Part shown: positions 1-4,566 of the stretch, one piece after another
Layout of the letters: every line of letters starts with the position of its first letter
Numbering within the stretch: the stretch's first letter is position 1
Assembly (NCBI GenBank): GCA_021806355.1
Contig: JAJZXT010000004.1
Location: 1-5,907, forward strand
Direction of reading: 5' to 3'
Source of the DNA: Thermoplasmata archaeon
GTDB taxonomy: Archaea; Thermoplasmatota; Thermoplasmata; Thermoplasmatales; Thermoplasmataceae
DNA: 5,907 nt
Program-made: the position numbers and the translations under genes
Notes under the pieces: generated by a model
The model's database searches: none
What the model was told of the DNA's origin: nothing
Seen by the model: only the letters and a program-made list of their open reading frames with translations

Positions 1-2
1 AT

Positions 3-68
3 GAAGGACAAAGTACCTTCGGGCCGAAGGGAATTCAAGCCCATGGAGATTCCGCCAGCAACCTTTGA
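3..68 (+). CDS. tnpB: TnpB-like RNA-guided nuclease, C-terminal tail (partial, frame ambiguous)
   Basis: Only the very end of a gene entering from the left is present. Reading from base 3 gives 21 residues, including GIQAHGDSAS, and then a TGA stop at 66-68. Reading from base 1 gives a tail with EFKPMEIPP and EVGSSLRKLGEEVT that stays open to base 240 and so would run into the opposite-strand protease gene. Both peptides resemble TnpB tails known from archaeal IS1341-like elements. I prefer the frame that stops at 68, because it ends before the structured RNA-like region and leaves about 90 bases to the presumed element end, but the other frame cannot be excluded. TnpB is an omegaRNA-guided DNA nuclease related to Cas12; its RuvC and zinc-finger residues would lie outside this window. 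The ATG at base 1 is only the window edge and should not be taken as a start. Confidence 0.35.
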   Translation, partial: EGQSTFGPKGIQAHGDSASNL

Positions 69-159
69 AGTGGGAAGCTCCCTGCGAAAGCTGGGAGAGG
101 AGGTCACGCTGTATCGGATTGATCTTTGGTTATTACCTAGATGTACCGGTTCTATCAAC
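10..159 (+). ncRNA. Putative omegaRNA (reRNA) scaffold at the tnpB 3' end
   Basis: In IS200/IS605 elements the guide RNA of TnpB is made from the 3' end of tnpB plus the right end of the element, and the guide is the flanking DNA just outside. Structure seen here: an inverted repeat CCTTCGG-G-CCGAAGG at 16-30, then a hairpin at 78-97 with stem CTCCC/GGGAG, a T-T mismatch, a GC/GC pair step and a GAAA tetraloop, then a short TAGA/TCTA stem at 138-141/151-154, and TATCAAC at the end. If the scaffold ends at 159, the guide would be about bases 160-175, which antisense-overlap the end of the protease gene. The RNA's 5' end is unknown. No expression evidence is available, and pseudoknots were not modelled. 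Confidence 0.35.
78..97 (+). other. RNA hairpin with GAAA (GNRA) tetraloop
   Basis: CTCCC at 78-82 pairs with GGGAG at 93-97, T83 faces T92, GC at 84-85 pairs with GC at 90-91, and GAAA at 86-89 forms the loop. All seven pairs are Watson-Crick, and a GNRA loop on a G/C-rich stem is typical of a functional structured RNA. It lies downstream of the preferred tnpB stop and within the proposed omegaRNA. Confidence 0.55.
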
Positions 160-172
160 TCTGGGAAACCTA

Positions 173-1096
173 TCATTTTAGCGCGAGAAGAACGAAAAAG
201 AATGCAAAAGCAAACCCAAGCATTACCCCTCCATTTATAAGTGGGAGCCCAGGTGCAGGCCTCTTAACATAAAGAAACAGCAGAGTCATGCCTATAATTC
301 CACCTATGAGCGGGAAAAGCGCGAAATAAAACCAGTTGACCCCTCCATAAAGATACGATGAAACAACGAGGACGTTCGGAAGTGCTATGTCGCCGAATCC
401 GAGTATGAGAACATCGCTCTTTTCCTTTTTTTCATCCTCTTCCTTGTGAAGATCTAATCCCTGAAACTTAAAATTAGCTTTCTTAGGTATAATGAAAAAT
501 AACGGAATCGATGAATTTGCTGAAGCTTCCGCAATGGTAAGCATGTGTTTTGTCTTATAAACGGCAATATAGTCATAAATTGCAAATAGTGCCAGAAGTG
601 TCAGGGCTGCATAAACACCCACATCTATCCCCCAGAATGCTGCCAACCCTGCTGATGTTATGAGGCCTGCGGCATCGGAGACAAGCCAGTGATTCTTGAA
701 CAGAAGGGCATAGAGGAAAAGAAGAGGCACTGCGAAACTTATCGCATAATATTCATAGATATTTATAGGAAGAAAAGCCGCGAGAATCGATGTTACAAGA
801 AATATTATCAGGACCATTGACCCGACGAAAAGGTACTTTAAGATACCAATTTTGTGTTTCTTTGAAAAGTAGACAATAACGGCAGACATTAACACTACCG
901 CAATTATATAATAAAGGACAAGGCCAAAACCGTTTGAAGGGTTGCCTGAGGATGATGAAGGTTCGATTCCATTGAGCAGATATGCTATGAACATTCCAGC
1001 CATCGCTGAGGCCATAAATAACAGGATCGCCGTGATCTCAGGCAGTTGCAGATTTCTCTTTTCTTCCAATTTTCTCCTTCCGTTTGTTATATTCAC
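173..1096 (-). CDS. Presenilin-like (A22B family) intramembrane aspartic protease
   Basis: A 307-residue polytopic membrane protein with nine predicted helices at about residues 21-41, 58-78, 84-108, 113-133, 137-157, 159-180, 229-252, 255-276 and 284-305. This is the presenilin/signal peptide peptidase fold. The two catalytic aspartates are D175 in the YD motif of helix 6 (IYDYIAV) and D236 in GFGD of helix 7; the PAL-type motif before helix 9 is PGLP at 282-285. The length fits archaeal presenilin homologues (about 300 residues). Such enzymes cut helices inside the membrane; the substrate here is unknown. A charged loop (about 181-228) separates the two aspartates. The first available start is GTG at 1096, with an in-frame stop (TGA) just upstream and no clear Shine-Dalgarno. 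A TTG at 1069-1067 (residue 10) has GGAAGGAG four bases upstream and may be the true start. The gene overlaps the end of topA and is probably co-transcribed with it. Confidence 0.88.
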   Translation of the reverse strand: MNITNGRRKLEEKRNLQLPEITAILLFMASAMAGMFIAYLLNGIEPSSSSGNPSNGFGLVLYYIIAVVLMSAVIVYFSKKHKIGILKYLFVGSMVLIIFLVTSILAAFLPINIYEYYAISFAVPLLFLYALLFKNHWLVSDAAGLITSAGLAAFWGIDVGVYAALTLLALFAIYDYIAVYKTKHMLTIAEASANSSIPLFFIIPKKANFKFQGLDLHKEEDEKKEKSDVLILGFGDIALPNVLVVSSYLYGGVNWFYFALFPLIGGIIGMTLLFLYVKRPAPGLPLINGGVMLGFAFAFFFVLLALK

Positions 1097-3338
1097 ATTT
1101 CATGTCGGGGCAGAATTTCCATCTTCTTGTCCCAATGAAACCCATTATTAAGGGCGAGTTGCAGATGGAACAGTATTCTCCGGTGAATCTTACGCTCCCT
1201 TTCTGTGGCAGAGCATATGTATTGGTGCATTTTGGATAATTAGAGCATCCCAGGAACCGCTTTCCGTACCTCGACTGCCTTATAACCATGTCCCCCCCAT
1301 CCTTGGGACACTTTCCCATGTTGTTCTTCTCCTTATTGTATGAACAATCCTTGTCAATGCACCTTAATTCAGGAGATTGCCCCCTTCGGATTATATTTAT
1401 AAGTGGAAGTCCGCACACTTCACAATTCTTGTCCGTTTCCTTAATCAATCCCATGATTTTGGATGTAAAATCTATCCTGCAGCCTTCCGTTGCACACCTT
1501 ATTTTTATGTATTCCCTGTTCTTGATCACCTTTATGTCGGTAGCGTGTTCGGGGCATTTTCCTATCACTGTTCCCTCGTTTAGGGACTGCTTTATCTTTT
1601 CCTTTAATTGTGATTCTGCATTCTCCAGGCTTTTCAAGACCTTCCCAAGCATTTCCCTGGATTCCTTCACAACGGCATCCTTGGTGGTTGTGCCTTCCGT
1701 GATTAAGTCCATTTCCCTCTCAAGCTCCGCAGTCATGTCTGGCTCCGAAATTTTTGAATCTACTGTTAAAACTGCCTTAATGAGCCCCTTTCCCAGAGGC
1801 GTTGGCCTTACCGGATTCCCCTCAATAAAACCTCTATCCTGCAGCTTTTCAATAATACTGTGCCTCGTACTCTTTGTGCCTAATCTCAGTGACTCCATTT
1901 CCCTGATGAGAGAAGCCATATCATATCTTGAAGGCGGCTTGGTTTCGTCCTTATCCTTGTTCCATGCGGTTGCCTCCACATCTTCCCCTACAACAAGATC
2001 CGGGAGATCTATCTCTTTTTGCTTCCGGTATATGTAAATTTGAAGCCATGCTGGATCTATAACCCTTGTTCCGTTTACCTTGAAGTTGTATCCTCCCACC
2101 ACTATTATTCCATTCTTGGTTTCCTTTGTTCCGTCCCTGTAGATTGTGGAAAGAAACCTTCTTACAATCAACTCATAGATCTTGCTCTCATCCCCCTTCA
2201 GGGACCCTTTCTTAGGAACAGAGACTGGATATATTGGAGGGTGGTCAGTCGTCTCTGTACGTCCGCGCGTTGGCCGTATCTTTTCCTGCGCAAGAACCAT
2301 CTCAGCTTCCTTTTTGAAATCAGATTCAAGCAGTTTCTCTGTGATGGCTTTGAGCGGAATGGATTTCTGGTAAACTGTGTTATCAGTCCTTGGATAGCTG
2401 ATATATCCCTTAACGTATAAATTTTCGGCGATTTTCATTGCCTTTCCGGGTTGCACCCCTATCCTTGATGCCTCCCTGAGAAAGTCGGTGGTGCTGAATG
2501 GAGGTGGTCGCGGAATTCTCTCATCCTTCTTCTCAAATGCAGAGACATTCCCATTTTTTCCTGTTATTTCAGCCAGTATTTTTTCAGCCCTTTCTTCCTC
2601 AAATATCGGGCCTTCCTCCAATGTCCCCCTGAATGGAATATTCTTGAGAAAATCAACAGAGATGACCCAGAAGGGCCTTGGTTCAAACGATTCAATCTCA
2701 AGTTCCCTCTTTACAACAATGGCCAATGTTGGAGTTTGAACTCTTCCGATTGAGAGGAAATCCTTTCCCATCCTCCCGGATATTATTGAAAAGTATCTCG
2801 TTAGCGCAGCACCCCAAAGAAGATCAATCTCCTCCCTTGCGGCCGCCGAGTCTGAAAGGTTGTAATCCACATTTATTGGTTCCTTGAAGGCATCCCTTAT
2901 CTCAACACCCGTGAGAGCACTGAATTTTGCACGATGGATTTCCCCCTTAAAAGAAGTCTTATTGCTTATGATGTCAAGGGCTTCCACTCCTATAAGTTCC
3001 CCCTCGCGGTCATAATCAGTTGCGACTATGATTTTATTCGAATCTCCTGCGGTATGAATAAGGCTGTCTGATGCTCTTTTATTCTTGATCTTCTTCTCAA
3101 CATTCGAGGAAATGAGCTTGTTGACTATTTCCGGTTTCCAATCCTTCAGCTCTTTTGGAAAATCTATCTCTATTATGTGACCACTCAATGGAACAACATA
3201 ATACTCATCTCCATCTTTCTCGAATTCTATGTAACTCATGCCCTTTGAAGATTTTTGTTTTGAGTTGCCCTCAGAAAGGAAATAAGCTATCCTTCTGGCC
3301 GCGTCAGCTTTCTCTGATATAATTAAGGTTCGTGGCAA
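1038..3338 (-). CDS. topA: DNA topoisomerase I (type IA, archaeal)
   Basis: A 766-residue type IA topoisomerase that relaxes negatively supercoiled DNA by a single-strand break and a 5'-phosphotyrosine link. The N-terminal Toprim domain shows the conserved glutamate (E9 in LIISEK) and the metal-binding DYDREGE at 108-114. IGRVQTPTL (about 197-205) belongs to the core. The active-site tyrosine is Y315 in SYPRTDN. TSLR-like and DRGFIEG segments near 485-507 complete the gate. The C-terminal part (about 595-748) holds four zinc-ribbon-like modules: C595/H598/C615/C620, C639/C642/C660/C665, C677/C698/C704 and C723/C726/C743/C748. The start is TTG at 3338, directly after an in-frame TAA, and the protein begins with the expected beta strand, so the start is well fixed. 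The gene is first in a minus-strand unit with the presenilin-like protease. No reverse-gyrase helicase domain is present. Confidence 0.96.
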   Translation of the reverse strand: MPRTLIISEKADAARRIAYFLSEGNSKQKSSKGMSYIEFEKDGDEYYVVPLSGHIIEIDFPKELKDWKPEIVNKLISSNVEKKIKNKRASDSLIHTAGDSNKIIVATDYDREGELIGVEALDIISNKTSFKGEIHRAKFSALTGVEIRDAFKEPINVDYNLSDSAAAREEIDLLWGAALTRYFSIISGRMGKDFLSIGRVQTPTLAIVVKRELEIESFEPRPFWVISVDFLKNIPFRGTLEEGPIFEEERAEKILAEITGKNGNVSAFEKKDERIPRPPPFSTTDFLREASRIGVQPGKAMKIAENLYVKGYISYPRTDNTVYQKSIPLKAITEKLLESDFKKEAEMVLAQEKIRPTRGRTETTDHPPIYPVSVPKKGSLKGDESKIYELIVRRFLSTIYRDGTKETKNGIIVVGGYNFKVNGTRVIDPAWLQIYIYRKQKEIDLPDLVVGEDVEATAWNKDKDETKPPSRYDMASLIREMESLRLGTKSTRHSIIEKLQDRGFIEGNPVRPTPLGKGLIKAVLTVDSKISEPDMTAELEREMDLITEGTTTKDAVVKESREMLGKVLKSLENAESQLKEKIKQSLNEGTVIGKCPEHATDIKVIKNREYIKIRCATEGCRIDFTSKIMGLIKETDKNCEVCGLPLINIIRRGQSPELRCIDKDCSYNKEKNNMGKCPKDGGDMVIRQSRYGKRFLGCSNYPKCTNTYALPQKGSVRFTGEYCSICNSPLIMGFIGTRRWKFCPDMKCEYNKRKEKIGRKEKSATA
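1074..1081 (-). promoter_or_regulatory. Shine-Dalgarno-like site for an alternative TTG start of the protease
   Basis: On the minus strand GGAAGGAG is followed by AAAA and then TTG (1069-1067). This is a strong match to an anti-16S sequence, although the spacer is short. It would start the protease at residue 10 of the longer reading, just ahead of the first membrane helix, and reduce the overlap with the topoisomerase gene from 59 to 32 bases. It lies inside the topoisomerase coding region, which fits translational coupling. Confidence 0.45.
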
Positions 3339-3365
3339 TTACTTCAGCTTTGTAAACAAACACCC

Positions 3366-3376
3366 TTAATTATTAT
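3366..3376 (-). promoter_or_regulatory. Candidate TATA box for topA
   Basis: On the minus strand the sequence ATAATAATTAA lies about 33 bases (box centre to start codon) upstream of the topA TTG, preceded by an A-rich ACACAA stretch that could serve as a BRE. The short distance and the weak Shine-Dalgarno match suggest a leaderless or very short-leader transcript. It is assigned by position and composition only. Confidence 0.4.
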
Positions 3377-3516
3377 TTGTGTTTTTGGGAACGGTTTAAG
3401 TCTTGAGGAAATAAAAGCCTTCTTCCTATCACCAAAGTTCATAATTCTACCGCAAAAGAGGGAAGAGCATCTATGTCATAGAGATTGGTCTTCTTCATTT
3501 GGTGCTTCTATACAAA

Positions 3517-3526
3517 TTTTAAATTA
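3517..3526 (+). promoter_or_regulatory. Candidate TATA box for the methyltransferase gene
   Basis: TTTTAAATTA is centred about 30 bases upstream of the ATG at 3551, the spacing expected if transcription begins at or just before the start codon. The sequence between box and start has only a weak purine match (AAAGGG), which again fits a leaderless or near-leaderless message. Confidence 0.4.
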
Positions 3527-3550
3527 CTCCATTTGCCTTTTAAAGGGTAA

Positions 3551-4138
3551 ATGAATAGCGATGTCTTTGAAATCTCAGTTAAAGGGTTCCTGCTGAGATA
3601 TAGGGTATGCCCGGGCGTTTATCCTCCCTCTGAGGATACTTTTCTCCTTCTAGAGTCGGTGGTTCCAGGGAAGAAGGTTCTGGAAATTGGGTGTGGTTCA
3701 GGAATATTATCAGTGTTCTGCGCGAAATTTGGCTCCGGCGTTATGTCTGTAGATATAAACCCTCTGTCCCTTGACTGCGCTGAAATGAATGCCCGATTGA
3801 ATTCTGTTGTTCTGGGAACACAGCTTTCTGATATTTTCGAAAATGTGGAAGGCAAATATGATACCATTATTTTCAACCCGCCTTACCTTCCATCAGAGGA
3901 CGATATCGAAGGTTCGGAACAATGGAACGGGGGAAAGGATGGATTCAAGGTCACGCAGAGGTTCCTGGATTCCCTTGGAAGCCATCTGACTGCTCATGGA
4001 GAATCGTGGATTATTCTATCCTCACTCACAGATATTCAATCGCTAATCAGGACAAATCCAGATTTCTCTTTTGAGGTGGGAGGGAGTGCCACCTTCTTTA
4101 TGGAGACATTGTATTCCTATAAAATCATACTAAAATGA
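3551..4138 (+). CDS. HemK/Mtq2-type protein-glutamine N5-methyltransferase (probable aRF1 methylase)
   Basis: A 195-residue class I SAM-dependent methyltransferase. The N-terminal segment has VYPPSEDTFLLL (about 24-34), close to the Y(E/P)PxEDTFLL signature of the Mtq2/archaeal HemK-related group. Motif I is LEIGCGSG at 44-51, the acidic ribose-binding residue is D68 in SVDIN, and the catalytic NPPY motif is at 109-112, the hallmark of enzymes that methylate glutamine or adenine amino nitrogens. The protein lacks the extra N-terminal helical domain of bacterial PrmC, as expected for the short Mtq2 type. In eukaryotes and characterised archaea Mtq2 works with the zinc protein Trm112 on the GGQ glutamine of the class I release factor; that role is inferred here, and Trm112 is not in the window. 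It is transcribed divergently from topA, and 88 bases separate it from the next gene. Confidence 0.88.
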   Translation: MNSDVFEISVKGFLLRYRVCPGVYPPSEDTFLLLESVVPGKKVLEIGCGSGILSVFCAKFGSGVMSVDINPLSLDCAEMNARLNSVVLGTQLSDIFENVEGKYDTIIFNPPYLPSEDDIEGSEQWNGGKDGFKVTQRFLDSLGSHLTAHGESWIILSSLTDIQSLIRTNPDFSFEVGGSATFFMETLYSYKIILK

Positions 4139-4185
4139 AAGGTTTTGCAGCAACATTGAGTTACATGGTACATGAAAATACCTGT

Positions 4186-4209
4186 CGAAATAGATAGATA
4201 TTATTATAA
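4186..4209 (+). promoter_or_regulatory. Candidate BRE/TATA promoter for the SCP2 gene
   Basis: CGAAAT at 4186-4191 resembles a BRE and is followed by an AT-rich stretch made of GATA repeats and ATTATTATAA, ending 17 bases before the ATG at 4227. The spacing would place transcription start close to the ATG. It indicates that the SCP2 and dehydrogenase pair may be expressed separately from the upstream methyltransferase. The exact box is uncertain. Confidence 0.35.
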
Positions 4210-4226
4210 CTAAATGATTAGGAAGC

Positions 4227-4562
4227 ATGGCATCTTCAGATATTTTAAAAGAGATGATTGGCCTGCTCTCGGAGAATGAAATAGTGAAGAAGGAAATTGC
4301 AGGGTTCAACAAAACCTTCCAGTTTTCTACAACGGAAGGAATGGAATATTATGTGAGCGTTTCTGAGGGTATAATTAAATTTTCAGACGGAAAAGCACAA
4401 TCCCCAACTGTTACTATTTCAGGCAAGGATGAAGTTCTTTCAGATCTGTATCAGGGAAAAGCCGATCCAGTAATGTCATATATGTCAGGAAAAATAAAGG
4501 TTTCCGGGGATATAATGAGCGCTACCAAGATAATGGGATTACTGAAAAAACTAAAGAAGTGA
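4227..4562 (+). CDS. SCP2 sterol-binding/lipid-transfer domain protein
   Basis: A stand-alone 111-residue SCP2-fold protein. The N-terminal half has the expected pattern: a helical start, then strands FQFSTTEG and YYVSVSEGIIKF. The second half has PTVTISGKDEVLSDL (60-74), then YQGKADPVMSYMSGKIKVSGD (75-95) and the closing helix SATKIMGLLKKL. This follows the family pattern in which a strand is followed by D..L..L..G..dp..a...GkikvkGd. SCP2 domains bind fatty acyl chains, sterols or acyl-CoA in a hydrophobic tunnel. No signal peptide or membrane helix is seen, so it should be cytosolic. Its stop lies 4 bases before the start of the acyl-CoA dehydrogenase/hydratase fusion, so it probably acts as an acyl-CoA or lipid carrier for that enzyme (inference). 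A weak GGAAG precedes the ATG almost directly, in keeping with leaderless translation. Confidence 0.87.
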   Translation: MASSDILKEMIGLLSENEIVKKEIAGFNKTFQFSTTEGMEYYVSVSEGIIKFSDGKAQSPTVTISGKDEVLSDLYQGKADPVMSYMSGKIKVSGDIMSATKIMGLLKKLKK

Positions 4563-4566
4563 TCAT

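Larger units (their letters stand above)
1..159 (+). mobile_element. Right-end fragment of an IS200/IS605 (IS1341-like) element
   Basis: This stretch is unlike the rest of the window: compact, rich in short inverted repeats, and without its own complete gene. Its first 68 bases encode, in two overlapping frames, peptides that resemble the tails of archaeal TnpB (OrfB) proteins: a PMEIPP...EVGSS type tail in frame 1 and a GIQAHGDSAS type tail in frame 3. After the tail come a strong GNRA-capped hairpin (78-97) and a weak 4-bp TAGA/TCTA stem (138-154), then TATCAAC at 153-159, similar to the TCAA(C) ends of many IS200/IS605 right ends. The stop codon of the convergent protease gene begins 14 bases further on. 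The element continues beyond the left edge, so neither its left end nor the TnpB catalytic domain can be seen. The right boundary at 159 is an estimate, and the family call rests on remembered tail similarity, not a database search. Confidence 0.5.

Noticed and set aside
69..240. Continuation of the frame-1 open reading frame past the tnpB tail to a stop at 238-240
   Set aside because: From 173 on it lies antisense to the well-supported protease gene and has no domain character; the tail match ends near base 110.
942..1151. A small plus-strand open frame across the topA/protease junction
   Set aside because: It is antisense to two strongly supported genes and lacks any domain signal.
1288..2037. 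A 249-codon open frame on the plus strand
   Set aside because: It is fully antisense to topA, with Ser/Phe/Leu-rich low-complexity content typical of a reverse reading of a coding sequence.
3344..3442. A 32-residue minus-strand open frame (ATG at 3442, TGA at 3346-3344) just upstream of topA
   Set aside because: It spans the candidate topA TATA box, has no clear ribosome site or known motif, and chance frames of this length are common. A uORF role cannot be excluded.
4192..4200. Tandem GATA units (tagatagata) as a repeat element
   Set aside because: Only two units; better explained as part of the AT-rich promoter region.
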